A stretch of 64,000 bases of DNA from Sapria himalayana. Its lineage: Eukaryota > Streptophyta > Magnoliopsida > Malpighiales > Rafflesiaceae. This document shows positions 14,634-26,070 of the stretch, piece after piece. Every line of letters begins with the position of its first letter. Positions within the stretch are counted from its first letter, which is position 1. Below the pieces are notes generated by a model. The model had not been told where the DNA came from, did not search any database, and saw only the letters and a list, made by a program, of their open reading frames with translations. The stretch is from the NCBI GenBank assembly GCA_029783825.1, contig JAREIK010001468.1, forward strand, positions 4,572,261 through 4,636,260, in the 5' to 3' direction. Made by a program: the position numbers and the translations under genes.

Positions 14634-17600
14634 AGGAGGTATCAAGTGTGTTGGATGGCCTGAACATGTCTTGAGGCACATCTCAAATTAGTTGTGCTTG
14701 ACCCAGCATAACATGGTCTAGAAGGAAGAATCATGCCTAGAACAAGGCTATGTCTGCTCCAGCACATCTTGTGCCAAGTTAGGCCATGGGATGGCCATGT
14801 CGGCTTGAGGTCACGGGTCATGAGTCACAGATCATGGTCTAACAAGTATTATCTTGATTTTTTATTTTAAAAAATGGTTGTGCCCCATGGCATGTAATGG
14901 GCCATGATACATAAAGCAATAGATGCAGTCAGTTGTTTTCAGTGTTAGCTAAAAAAATAATTTTAAAAGATATATAATTGTCATATTTATTTCCTATGCT
15001 ATTGGATTTCTTTCATTCTAAAATTAAAATTTTAAAAATAATTTTAAAAATAATTTTAAAAATAATTTTAAAAAAATAAAAAAATTATTTTAATATAAAA
15101 TAGAAATTTTTAGAATTTTATTCTCTTCTTATCTCTTATTTTTTCTTTCTTCCTCTCAATATCTTGTTTTTTTTTCTCGTCTATGGTGATTTTTGAGATT
15201 GTGGAGAGTTGTGAAAAGTGTTAGTATAGTAGAAAGTTGAATACAATTATGGAGCACGAGATTCTATTCAAATAAATTAACATAGCAGTGTTGTGGTTAT
15301 GGTACATTATTTTTTTTATTTATTTTCAAAATTTTATTATTATATATTTTAAAATTCTAAATATAAATTAAATAGTTTAATGATAATGAATTTAATTTTG
15401 ATTTAGATAATATTGACAACCCGACTAAAAGGTTCCAGGTAGAAATTTCTCCCCAATAACCTCAATCCAAATTTTAAGATAAATTTATTTTAAAATAATA
15501 AAATATAAAAATTTTTAGAGTACTAAAATTGGCATAATATATATATTATAAAAAATATATATATATATATATATAGGAGTGCATGTGGTACTGATCATCT
15601 TAAGAGATATGTTGATTAATATATTAAAAATAAGATGTATTAGATTATAGGTAAACTCAACAATAGTGAGATATTTGAATTTGGATTAAGTTTAAGTTTA
15701 TTGATCATCTTCATATATATCATAATGATTTTGTAAGGAATACTTGATCAAATTGATTATGTTAATAAGTTTTTTAATTATATTTTTAGAAAATCTTAGT
15801 ATAATCAGTATTAAGTAGATTTATTTTTAATTGGCTTATTTTAGGATTCATAGGTCCACAAGTAGAAATGACATGATAAAATATTATAAGTTTGAAAAAT
15901 AATTAATAAATAATAAATTTAAGAAATATAATCAAGTTGTGCATGTGATATCTATTATCTAAACTAAACGCAAAGTTGCATCATGTACATGCTTTAATGT
16001 CCATTATGTAATTTTAAAATAGAAATTTAATATAAAAATTTATGACTTTTGAGATCTTTCATATTCATGATGATTCTACCATATATGAGTGTATGATAAA
16101 AATTTTTAAGAAATATGATATTCAAAATAAAATATTTAGTATAATTATTAATAATATTTTTAACAATGAAATAGTTATTTATATGTTTATTAGAACTATT
16201 AGAGATAAGTTATTTGGTTAAATTTTTTATATTAGGTATATGTGTCATGTTATTAACTTTATAGTAAAATAAAAATAAAAATTATTACTTATACTTTAGA
16301 AAAAATAAAAAATTTATTAAAATACTTTAGGACGTCTATCAGATAATAAGAGCTTAGTAGTCTCTGTTTATTAGTGGGGCTTAAAAAGAAAAAAAATTAA
16401 AATAGTAAATGACACCATTAAAATTATATTTATTTTATATTAGAATTTTACGTTAGCTATCAATATATAAAATTTGACTACGTCAATAATAAGAGTAATG
16501 AACTTATTATTGACAATTTATATTAAGGTATATGAATTTTATTTATGAAATTTCTTATGATTTTTTAAAGATATAATAAACATTTGTTTGTCTTTGCACA
16601 CTTCAACTATTTACACTGTACTTAAGTGTTTATATGATATTAATAGCATGTTTAGCAAGTATAGAGGATACCTTGTATTTAATATCATGATTAATGAAAT
16701 AAAAATTAAATATATAAAATATTAGTTTTTTATTTCAACTTTGTATTGTTTGGATTCTTGCACGGATCATTAAGTTAAAGTGGAAGGTATATAAAATATA
16801 TTAAGATACATATTCAATTGCATGAATCAAGTAGATGAATTTGAATATTTTATTCATTAAAAATTAAGTGATATATTTATATATTATAATATTAGGTATG
16901 ATATTTATAGCGAGATTGATTACTGACATAAACATTGTATTTGAAGATGATATTTTCATTTATTTAGCTAGGGAAAAATAACTTTGTGATTTGTTGAGAA
17001 TAGAAGTGAGTTGTCTTGGTATTTAGATATTGATTTTTTATATTATTATTTCTCATTATAATAAGAATTCGGATATTTTGAATTGGTAGAAATTATACGA
17101 ATCCACCTATCTCATATTATCTAAAATAACATGTGATTAACTGACTCCTCTAGTATCTAGCATAATATTGGAGTTTATTTTTTTTATGGTAGGCAGTGTT
17201 ATTTTAGATAGATTTAAAGACTGTTGTTAAATATTATAGAAACGTTTACATACATGAAGGACTGAAAAAATTTGAGGTTGGACATTTAGAATAAAATGAA
17301 AGAGTTAATGTCAGATAATAATTCATATGACATTGAAATCAATGATATTGAGGTCACCGCTAGTGATACATTCAGTCACATACATTATCATGATAATTTG
17401 TATATGTATCTTTATTTATATTATTATATTATATATATCGATTGATGATGATTCATGTTATATTGAATTATTTTTTTTTCATACGATATAATATTTTATT
17501 TATTTTTTGATTTTTGCCAATTATATTTCATGCTGTTATTTATTATATTGATATTATCCTTATGAATTATTTTTTTTATTTTGATCATTTTTATTTTTAT

Positions 17601-17840
17601 TCTGCATAAGTATGAAATTAAAATTTTATAGTATTTTAATTGTGCACATAAATAGAAAATTAAAATTTAATAATTTTTTATTTGGGCAGACCTGATATGA
17701 ATTTGCATGGTTGTGGGCCAAACGGATTTTATTGGGCCTAGAAAAATAGATGTTGAATTGTGTCCAACATGACATGGTGGTATGATTGGATCACACAAAA
17801 ATGAGTGATACCAGCATAACATGCCTATTTGACACCTTTA
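14634..17840 (+). mobile_element. long hAT-family element, decayed
   Basis: The left end is close to AGGAGGTATCAA at 14,634, and the right end is TTTGACACCTTTA at 17,828-17,840, the inverse of the TAGAGGTGTCAA terminus shared by the MITEs in this window. The subterminal parts (14,640-14,900 and 17,690-17,830) carry the same 'GGCC / ATGGCATG / TGGGCC' vocabulary as the MITEs. Between them lie relics of a hAT transposase. A short tandem 'aaaaataatttt' repeat sits at 15,030-15,075. The flanking 8-mers (tcctatca and tgggaatc) do not match, so one boundary may be off by recombination or mutation. Confidence 0.6.
16060..17270 (+). pseudogene. hAT transposase pseudogene
   Basis: Conceptual reading with stops gives landmarks of Ac-type transposases in the right order. 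At 16,072-16,250 there is an 'IYECM-KIFKKYDIQNKIFSI' block followed by a degraded 'DNASNN'-like segment and 'RYMCHVINFIV', equivalent to the family's RC-x-CHI-x-NLIV. At 16,330-16,380 comes 'RLSDNKSLVVSVY-GLKRKK'. At 17,075-17,230 there is 'NSDILNW-KLYES-YLILS' and then 'ILDRFKDCC', matching the C-terminal dimerisation domain (FDILxWWK...YPILS...RVLDxFRS). Multiple stops mean no protein is made. The family normally excises and inserts DNA with 8-bp target duplications. Confidence 0.75.
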
Positions 17841-17849
17841 TGGGAATCT

Positions 17850-19619
17850 AAAATATTTTAATTAAATATTAATTTTTCTTTTTTGTAATCTCATTTTGTG
17901 AGGTTTGCTAGCACGATACAATGTGTTTAACACCTCTAGAGATATTTAAATTATTTCAACTAAATATATATTCTTATTTTTTATAATATCATGGGATGTG
18001 CTAACATAAGAAATTTGATTTCTCGTTATCATTTCTGCTCATTATCTAATGTTAAAAAATAAACAACTTACTACTTAATTATATTAAATATAATTTAGTA
18101 TTTAGCTCAAAAAAAGTTCTATTTAATATTTAGTAAAAAAAACAAACATCACCTAAGTTGAAAATGAACAAGCATTGGATTAACACCATTCAAAATATAT
18201 AGGGTGATATCTTATTGTAGAAGAAAGGATGTATATGCTTCCATACTCAATTTTAATGAAGGTCTTTAAAATATTTTGATTAAAAAATAAATATCAGTAG
18301 AAAAAAAAAGTCAATATTAAGTTGTTTAGGAAAATAATTTATAGAAAGAAAGTTAAGCAGATAATTAGGAATAATCAAAGCATGTAAAAGCAATAATAAA
18401 TCAAATTGAATATTGCTAGAATTAATAACTTTAGATGACATATTATTGACTACTATAATATTTAATAAGTATGAAAAAAATTATTTAAAAAAATTGATTA
18501 TTTATAATGTGCTTTTTGTCTCCCAAATTAATAATTCATTAGTCTAAACTCTAAAGTATGAAGATGAAGCACAAAACTTAAAATTAAAAAGTATTTAGTG
18601 TTCCCTTAAATATGAGTTTGTGCACTCATTTTTAAAATGTGTCATAGTGGAGAAATTCATTTAGAACTCGTGAATGACTCTTATAGTGGATGACCATACT
18701 TGTGTGGTGCATGGTTGTTATGTTTGTTGTGCATGCATGAGATTTGGCCTATTTAGGGTTTAGTGCATTTACTATCTTGTGCATTTGTCATTATAGAGTG
18801 CCAAATCGGTCGTGTTGTGTTACACAGATCTAAAAAAGGGCAACTCAGCACTACTCGTTGGCATTCCTTTTGCTTGGGTCATGCCTAGTTAGGTCATGTT
18901 TAGCTAGGCTATCTTGATTCATTCAAGGCTAGCATGGGTCAAGTCGGGTTATCCTAGGTCAAATTGGGTTAGCTTGGGTCAAGACCATGCTGACCTATTT
19001 GGCCATATTGGCAAAATATGTTTTTTTGTTTGACGTGAATTGGAAGGTGAGTATGTAATGTTAATTTTATATATACATAAAATAAAACCTTCATAAATTA
19101 ATATTATTGAGACTGAGATTTTATTATTTTGCAGATATATTAATTAATCAATAAATTAATATTTATTAATTTAAAGATTATTCTCAGAAATGAATAAAGT
19201 TGAATGTTTGATTAGATTAATTTAAATATGTTATCAGCTGATTTATGTATCATATTTATTAAATTAATATAAAAAAATAATTCATTTTACTACTTATTAT
19301 TAAAAAACAATGAATGTATTTAATTATTAAGAAATAATGAACTTTATTTATTTAAGAAATGATATAATAAATATTACTTAATAAGCTAGAACTTCATCAA
19401 CAATGAATATTAGTAAAAACATAATGAATTATATTTTATTATCAAGAAACAAGCTTCTTTATAATTCATACGTCCAATTATTTATTTAGGAATTTTGTGA
19501 AATTATATTATCTTATTGAAATTGATGATTTTTTAATTACCTCAATTTAGGACAAAAAAAATATTATTTTACAAATTTTATTAATTTATCAAATATTAAT
19601 TTTAAATTTTATATATATT

Positions 19620-19657
<38 letters not shown>

Positions 19658-19700
19658 TGTATATGTATATGTATATGTATATATTGATTGTATTTTATAT
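17850..19700. other. AT-rich gene-free stretch
   Basis: No gene recognised. 18,840-19,010 has a GC-richer patch with repeated 'taggtcatg / gctaggct / gggtcaa' words resembling the interiors of the hAT MITEs near 27.9-28.1 kb, so it is probably old hAT debris. A (TA)n/(TATG)n microsatellite lies at about 19,610-19,690. Confidence 0.4.
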
Positions 19701-19870
19701 TATAATAGATGATAATTTCAGTAAATTCCAACTGAAATTGTTTCTACTATATGAGTTTTAAAATGAAAGATTTAGGAAATTCAAGGTATTTCTTAGTATT
19801 GAAGTTAGATACTCAAGATATATTATTTTGTTCGAAAAAAAATCAAGATAACTCGATCGCTATAGTCTAC
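19700..19870 (+). pseudogene. Ty1/copia reverse transcriptase fragment
   Basis: 19,751-19,840 reads FKMKDLGNSRYFLVLKLD..ILFCSKK, matching the copia reverse transcriptase segment usually seen as F-x-MKDLG-x-LxYFLGLE...IFLSQ-K. Upstream, about 19,705-19,740, a possible remnant of the YVDD region (IIDDN) is out of frame. Only this short piece is left. The hAT MITE at 19,872 is inserted directly after it, so the copia fragment is the older insertion. Confidence 0.6.
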
Positions 19871-19871
19871 T

Positions 19872-20314
19872 TAGATGAGTCAAATGGACCAGGCTTGCTC
19901 GGGCTCGTGCTGGGCGCACCCTCGGCAGTTGTTGTGCCGTGCTGTGCCAGGACGAGGGATTTCGGCCTGCGTGCCATGCCCGACACCCGGGCTTGGCATG
20001 GGTGACCACGCACCGAGCGTGGTCATGACGGAGGGACGACGAGCCGATGCCCGACGGGCGAGGTTCAGCGAGCCTAAACAGACCGAAGGTGGCGCGGCGG
20101 TGCGTTGCCGAAACCCTAATTATTTTAAAAAATTAGGGTTCGGCCCGAGACAAACCAGGATGAAATGGCCTGAACCCGGGTGGATTTCAGGCCGCGGGTC
20201 CGTGCCAGGCCTAACCTTCAATGAACCATGCCGTGCCAGGCACAACAAACCAGCCTGGGTGAGCCCGAAAAAATTGGGCCGGGCTGGGCCGGCACAGCCC
20301 GTTCGACACCTCTA
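19872..20314. mobile_element. hAT-like MITE
   Basis: 443 bp between TAGATGAGTCAA on the left and the inverse GACACCTCTA on the right. The flanking 8-mers agtctact and agtataca agree at 6 of 8 bases. The GC-rich interior is unlike the AT-rich surroundings. A central inverted pair pairs AAACCCTAA (20,111-20,119) with TTAGGGTT downstream. Long apparent frames inside are a by-product of GC content, not genes. Confidence 0.75.
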
Positions 20315-20445
20315 AGTATACATATCTATCAGTGATTGGGCTGGGTCGGGCCCACATGAGGGGAGGTATAGAGTTCTTAGTTTGTTTTATTTGTTTTTTT
20401 TTTTTATTCATGTTAATTAAATTGAGCTTATGCTATCTCTGACAG

Positions 20446-20890
20446 GATGGGGTATATGAAAAAGTTTGAGAAATATAAAGCTGATTATACCCGCCGCTTA
20501 ATGTGGAAATACTTCTCCACAAAGAATGTTCATGGAGGTGAACTGGTTTTGCAGAATTTACTGTTCCTCCCCGAGGACCCCCCCCCCCCCCCCCCCTACC
20601 CCCCCTCTTTAGATGATATTTTTAGCTGCCATATTTCCTTCCAGGCAACATATTTGATGAGAAGATTTCAATCGGCGATCAAACCATATTCTCAAGCAGG
20701 CGAGTTCATCTTCACCCCCAACCTCTAAGCTTGCGCTCTTAGAGGAAGTGCCCTGTGTTCATCTTCCAGGCGTGTGCACTTTCATGTCTGCAGGTGTGCT
20801 TGTACGAGGTCGTTTGCAGACCCCTTCAACAGTGTCGAGGAACAAAACAGCTCGGGATCTGCGTCTGCATCAAACCAGACTCCTGAGTAG
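20446..20890 (+). CDS. 3' end of an unidentified gene, three exons
   Basis: Three exons join in frame. Exon A is 20,446-20,537 (acceptor gacag|G, donor GGAG|GTGAAC). Exon B is 20,645-20,699 (acceptor ttccag|GC, donor CAG|GCGAGT). Exon C is 20,794-20,890 (acceptor ctgcag|G, stop TAG). The joined tail starts MGYMKKFEKYKADYTRRLM, continues through HGGNIFDEKISIGDQ and SSRCACTRSFADPF, and ends SSGSASASNQTPE. Phase agreement over two junctions and the natural composition argue for real coding sequence. A basic, Tyr-rich start and Ser-rich tail are all that can be said of function. Upstream exons were not found: directly upstream are a hAT MITE and copia debris. It may be a gene whose earlier exons are far upstream, or a captured fragment. 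The A-B intron contains a 19-base C run (20,578-20,596). Confidence 0.5.
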
Positions 20891-21838
20891 CGTCGTCTCC
20901 CAGGCAGCCACCCTTTTTTTAGGGCGCAGACTGAAGCGCAGAGCTTCTGTTTCAGTGCCATCTGCAAAATTGGCCCTCTCAGATGAAAATGGCGCGCCCA
21001 GAGAAGAACAGATGATGATGATGGGCTTAGACTTTTAACTTTTTTGGTCAGCCTGCTAGATCTGCTTGTGCTCCGCCCATGGCATGAGCATCTGTTTCTG
21101 TGCTTACTTTTCCACGTTGAGCAACACATTGAGAGGCTAATTATTTTAATTTATTGCAAATGCCAGTTTTATTTTTTTTTAAAAAAAATTTCAGAAATGT
21201 CCCTATTTTTGATTTTTTTTTTTTGGAAAATAGTTGCTTTTTTTTTTAAAGTTTTTTTTTAAAAAAAAATTAGATATATTATGGTCGTTATCTATTTTTA
21301 TAAATATTTTATGTTTGGGGTATCAAAATATATTTAACCCTGTAAAGTCTCTCACCTCTAATTTTTTTTTTTTTTTTAAAATGAGACACGCTCTTTTCAC
21401 TTGCATCATATATTTTGCTCTCATTTTTGGGAGATTAATGTTTTGGCATTTAAAAAATAAAATTTTTAAAAAATAATTAACCTAATTTTTCAAAATTTTG
21501 AAAATATGTGCCAGACTCAAAAATAATTAAGTTTAGATTCACTCTAAATAATGAACTCTAATTTATCCTAAACTAGATTAGTAAATTTAGGGTGGGATAG
21601 ATTTGTAATTTTCCACTAGGTCTGTCTCTTTTGATCATATATGATATATCCCTTTGAATTTAATTGTTAATTGAAAATGAATTATGATGAATTTAGAAGT
21701 AGAAAATATGTTATAGAAATGCTCACATGTTATATATATATAGAGTTTCATTTTGTAAAATAAATAAGACTTTGAATATACATTTTATTAATAAACATAC
21801 CTACCTTTGTTTTCTTATAAAAATAATAAATACATGTT
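20891..21838. other. 3' flank of the unidentified gene, then AT-rich DNA
   Basis: 20,891-21,130 stays GC-richer and contains an open frame in another phase ending at 21,038 (reads RRASVSVPSAKLALSDENG near its end). It may be 3' UTR, a further exon or part of an alternative reading. After 21,140 the sequence becomes T- and A-run rich with no feature seen. Confidence 0.35.
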
Positions 21839-22007
21839 TTTGATTTTTTTTTTCATATTAAATAAAATAATTCTTAAATTTTATATCATAAAATTGAAAA
21901 TATTTTTTTTATACCATATATGAATAATAAAAATAATTCTTAGTTTTTAAAATGGAATTCAAAAAATAATTCTTAGTTTTTAAAATGGAATTCAAAGTGT
22001 GTGTGTG

Positions 22008-22042
<35 letters not shown>

Positions 22043-22740
22043 TCATATTAAATAAAAAAAATTCTTTAATTTTATATCATAAATTTGAAAATAAATATAT
22101 ATCTGTATAATTTCAACATTTTATTTGATCATTTCATAAAATAATAATGAATAAAATAATTGAGATAAATAAAATAATACTAATAATGTGTATATATATA
22201 AACATTAAATAAATAAAACATAAAATTTAACATCGTCATATATATATATATATATTCATAATACATAAAAAAATCTTTAATTTTATATTATAAAATTGAA
22301 AATAAATAAATATATGAATATTTTCAAATTTTTATTTGATCATTTTATAAAATAATAATGAAGAACATAATTGATACAAATAAAATAATATATATCATGT
22401 GTATATAGATAAACATTAAATACATAAAACATAAAATATAACATCATTTAGTGTGTGTGTGTGTGTGTGTGTATTCATAATAAATAAAATAATTCTTTAT
22501 TTTCATATCATAAAATTGATTTTTTTTTTGTTTTACATAGTTCTCAGTTTTTAATTGGAATTAAAAAAATCTTTATTATTTAATATATGTATAATTTCAA
22601 AATATTATTTTATTCATTTCTTAAAATAATAATGAAGAAAATAATTGATATAAATAAATAATATATATAATTTGTACATAAATAAACATTAAATACATAA
22701 AACATAACATCATTATATATATATATATATATATATATAA
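21838..22740. repeat. four-copy AT-rich tandem repeat, about 190-220 bp
   Basis: The phrase 'ttatatcataaaattgaaaa' recurs near 21,880, 22,070, 22,285 and 22,502, followed in three copies by 'aataataatgaa-aaaataattga' and 'aaacattaaatacataaaacata' and by a (TA)n or (GT)n run. The units therefore are related tandem copies each ending in a dinucleotide microsatellite. The block ends about 260 bp before the RING-H2 start codon, in what should be its distal promoter. Confidence 0.6.
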
Positions 22741-23004
22741 CATATAAAAAACTAAACAAAAAAAAATATTGAAAATTGGGAAAAAAATTAATTGTATCAA
22801 AATATAAATATTTGTAGATAATATTTAGATTTAATTGTATCAAGATATAGATATTTTTATATCTTGCAGAGATAATGTTAAAAACAATAAAAAATTGATA
22901 AATTAACGAGCTTAACCGCAATCCACCTCCGCCTGGCATCAACGAGCTCAACCTTGACAGCAAGGTTGAAGGTTCTTCCCATAAGCAGCAGGGGCGTTGT
23001 TTGG

Positions 23005-24261
23005 ATGGCGGCATATTATTCTCTGCCTGCAACTAATCCCGTCTACAGCAATCCACATGAGATCCCGACGACGCAGGAATTTTTTCCCACCACCTTTAGC
23101 TTCCTCCGCGACGATGCAGGTTCAGATCCGGATTCTGAGATATTCAGTGAGCCAGACGTGCCCGACGACGAGAATCAAGTCGAGTTCCTGTTGGATTTGT
23201 TTCAGCAGCAGGAGAGTAATTCTCAGATAATTGATTACGCTACTTGTGCAAGGACCGATCAATTTTCCGATGAATCTGTTCCGGAAGATTTGAATCTCAA
23301 TTTAGGATTAGGGTTCGACAGCGACTGGGTCAGTCACACTCGGAATCAGAATATCTTCAGCACCGAAAACAATAATTGTTTGAATTGTGGCGCTTTCAGT
23401 GCATCAGATGATGATGATGATGATGGTCATGAGGGTGTCTTGCTGGGGGATAAAGATTCAACAGGTCCATCGCACGAACCTGATTCTGCCATTGTTCCTC
23501 CTGCAACTGTAATTTGCGATCTGGAATCTGGAATGATGATGGATGGCGAGGACATTATAACGTCGCTGCCGGAGCTCCTGCTGCCAGACGATGAATACGA
23601 ATTGGAGAATTTCGATCCGGATGACAGTAATTTTGTAGCCGACGATGCAAATATGTACAATGTTCTCGTCTGGGATTCGGCGTTCTTGGAGAATCACAGG
23701 CAAGATAGCGAAGATTTTGAGTGGGTTGAAGTTGACGAGCATGGTGATGACAGAGAGTGTGAAACTGGTTGTTTTGATGACGAAGAAGCTGCCACTTCGC
23801 GTCTGCACTCTAACAGTGCTTCTCACGAAGACCCCGACGGACAGTTTAGTTTGTTTGGATTTGGAAATTTGGATTGGGCGGTGTTCATGAATGGTAATCA
23901 CGCAGAGTGGGAACCAATCGTATTTGAAGAAGACGACATTAATTATGACGTCGACTATTTTGAACATGTCGCACAAATCAATGCCAATGATTATGAAGAG
24001 TTCTACTCTCGGCCTGCATCAGCCTCCATTGTCGAGAGGCTGCCCTCGTTCATCATCACAATGGAAAATGTCGAGGGTCATTTCATGGACTGCGTAATTT
24101 GCAAGGACAGGATTCGTATGGGAGAGAGGGTGACTGTGTTGCCATGCACCCACAAGTATCATGGAGATTGCATTTTCTCTTGGTTGAAGATGATGAACAC
24201 TTGTCCTCTCTGCAGGTTTCCTCTTCCTCCTGACTGCAATATCAGTGTTCTTTTTCCCTAA
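23005..24261 (+). CDS. RING-H2 zinc-finger protein, probable E3 ubiquitin ligase
   Basis: Intact single-exon gene, 418 aa. The C-terminal RING-H2 finger spans residues 363-403 with all eight ligands: C363, C366, C381, H383, H386, C389, C400, C403 (spacing C-x2-C-x14-C-x-H-x2-H-x2-C-x10-C-x2-C). It is preceded by 'SASIVERLPSFII', the usual lead-in for CIP8/RDUF-type plant RING proteins (A-x-x-LP-x-x-x-I), which recruit an E2 and ubiquitinate partners. The rest is very acidic and probably disordered, with six Asp at 135-140 and many Asp/Glu; Trp-containing acidic blocks DFEWVEVDE and LDWAVFM follow. I chose the ATG at 23,005 (GGATGG context). An in-frame ATG at 22,954 would add 17 residues that look like leader DNA. 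No signal peptide or membrane segment is seen, so it is likely soluble. Target unknown. Confidence 0.9.
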   Translation: MAAYYSLPATNPVYSNPHEIPTTQEFFPTTFSFLRDDAGSDPDSEIFSEPDVPDDENQVEFLLDLFQQQESNSQIIDYATCARTDQFSDESVPEDLNLNLGLGFDSDWVSHTRNQNIFSTENNNCLNCGAFSASDDDDDDGHEGVLLGDKDSTGPSHEPDSAIVPPATVICDLESGMMMDGEDIITSLPELLLPDDEYELENFDPDDSNFVADDANMYNVLVWDSAFLENHRQDSEDFEWVEVDEHGDDRECETGCFDDEEAATSRLHSNSASHEDPDGQFSLFGFGNLDWAVFMNGNHAEWEPIVFEEDDINYDVDYFEHVAQINANDYEEFYSRPASASIVERLPSFIITMENVEGHFMDCVICKDRIRMGERVTVLPCTHKYHGDCIFSWLKMMNTCPLCRFPLPPDCNISVLFP

Positions 24262-24716
24262 TAGAAGCATCATCCATGGCAATAGTAAAGATCATGGGTC
24301 CGAACTGTTTCAAGCAGACCCATTCGTGAACTGCTGGTTATGGTTGCGAGAGCTAATGAACAAAGACAGGTCTGGTCGTTCTCGTGTTCCCAAATTCCAA
24401 TCGCCATTTTTATGCTGATGCAGAACTGATCTGCTGTCTCTGTTTCATTGTTAAGCAAGGGAATTGGAGCCACAATTGGTCCCGGATGGTCTCGGCCTTT
24501 AAGGTCTGAACTTAGAATCAAACCATCCACTTTTTTTTTTTCCTGTTTTTGTGAGTTCAGTTGGACAGAATAATTTGATGTAGTCGTATTTTTTTGCAGG
24601 GTTGGTCCAATCTGAATTGTTCATACCTCTTTTATATGATATAATCAATTTAATAATTATTTATTGTTGTTTATCTCTTGTGTCCATTTGTTGGGCCATA
24701 TCTGCCTGTATATGTA

Positions 24717-24765
<49 letters not shown>

Positions 24766-25578
24766 CTCTCTCTACTAATTATATACTATATTATATAAGT
24801 GCAAATGTTATAAATTATTTCAAGGTATGAATTTGTGAAATTTTATTATTTCATAATTATAATTATTTTAAAATTAAAATTATGATGCTATTGTAATTAA
24901 TACTACTTACTAGGATGATATTGTAATTAAGTGTTATTATTATATAAAATTATTTAGTATAATCATAATTCTAAAATTGCACCATTTGGTGGTCACCAAC
25001 TGAGATTAGGTCCATGATTCAGGAGCCAATTGTAGCCAGTGGACCATGTCATATAATTAACCTAATAGTCTAAGTGGGAATGAAAATAATTTCATCCTTA
25101 TTAGAAAATAATTTTAGTAAAAAAGAAATTCACTAAAATATCCTAAAATACTTAGTAAATAACAAGATCGAGGCTATCACTTATTTTAAAATCATATGTA
25201 ACAATCAAAACCTAAAGGTATAAGATTGGTTGGGCCTGAAGAGGGCTATGTTGGATTGGAGTGTGCCGTGCTGGTTATGGCCGGTTCCTAAGACCGGATA
25301 AGAGTAAATATAATATAATTTTTATAAATTTAATTTTATTTAATTAAAGTGATTTGTGTAATTTAAAAAAAAAAAAAAAGCATCACAATTTAATGTACAT
25401 TTTACACCAATCATTAATTGAGAAATTATATATCATAAAAGTACATAAATTAAAATGGAAAATAAATGACAAAAATAAATAATCAATAGTAATGTAGCAC
25501 ACTATAAGTATGACATGAATCAAGAATGATCAAAATTGATTGGTTTCTACGGTATGGTACTATATATTTGGATGTAGA
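24262..25578. other. 3' flank of RING-H2 gene and AT-rich intergenic DNA
   Basis: 24,262-24,640 is GC-richer and probably 3' UTR. Then comes a (TA)n(TC)n microsatellite and AT-rich DNA. 25,225-25,290 has hAT-like words ('gtgccgtgctgg') without ends. No gene seen. Confidence 0.5.
24719..24773. repeat. compound (TA)n(TC)n microsatellite
   Basis: About 42 bases of alternating TA followed by about 12 of TC. Likely length-variable. Confidence 0.9.
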
Positions 25579-26070
25579 TATAGGTGTCAAAAGAGTCGGG
25601 TCGGTCCAATCCCGCCCAAAGCCCATCACGACATGCTATAGTGTCGTGCCCGGGCCTTTTCCGTGTGCACACTCGGCATGAGTCGTATAGTGCTGGGTCG
25701 AATCTTTTTGGCTTGCATGCTGTGCCAGGTCAAACACGGGTGCCTGGCACATGTGCACGACATGCTAGCACATGCACCAGGCGACGCTCGACGAGGGGCG
25801 GCGCATCGACGCCAGATGGGTGAGGCTTGGCATGCCCGACGGGCAACGACGGCGTGGCGGTATAGAGCCGAAACCCTATGTTTTTTAAAAAAATTGGCCG
25901 ATCCGACCTGAACTGGCAGATCCGAATCAGGCCAAATCGGCCTAAACTCGGGTGAATTTTGGGTCGCGAGCTCGTGCTTGGCCTGCCCTCCAAAAAAGCA
26001 TGCCGTGCCTGGCACGACATGCCAGCCCGGTTGGGCCTGAAAAAATTGGGCCGAGCTATTGACACCTCTA
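25579..26070. mobile_element. hAT-like MITE with exact 8-bp target duplication
   Basis: 492 bp from TATAGGTGTCAA to GACACCTCTA, flanked by identical 8-mers gatgtaga (25,571-25,578 and 26,071-26,078). GC-rich interior with a damaged central telo-box hairpin near 25,870. The exact duplication indicates a relatively recent insertion. Confidence 0.9.

Noticed and set aside
19875..20315. 146-aa Pro/Arg/Gly-rich open frame
   Set aside because: It lies wholly inside a hAT MITE with matched ends. GC-rich filler lacks stops in several frames on both strands.
22610..23032. 140-aa minus-strand frame with hydrophobic segments
   Set aside because: It runs through the AT repeat and the RING-H2 gene's 5' region; its Ile/Tyr-rich part encodes microsatellite DNA.
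23427..24282. Minus-strand frames opposite the RING-H2 gene
   Set aside because: Shadows of a real gene. The plus strand has a complete RING finger, the minus frames have no pattern.
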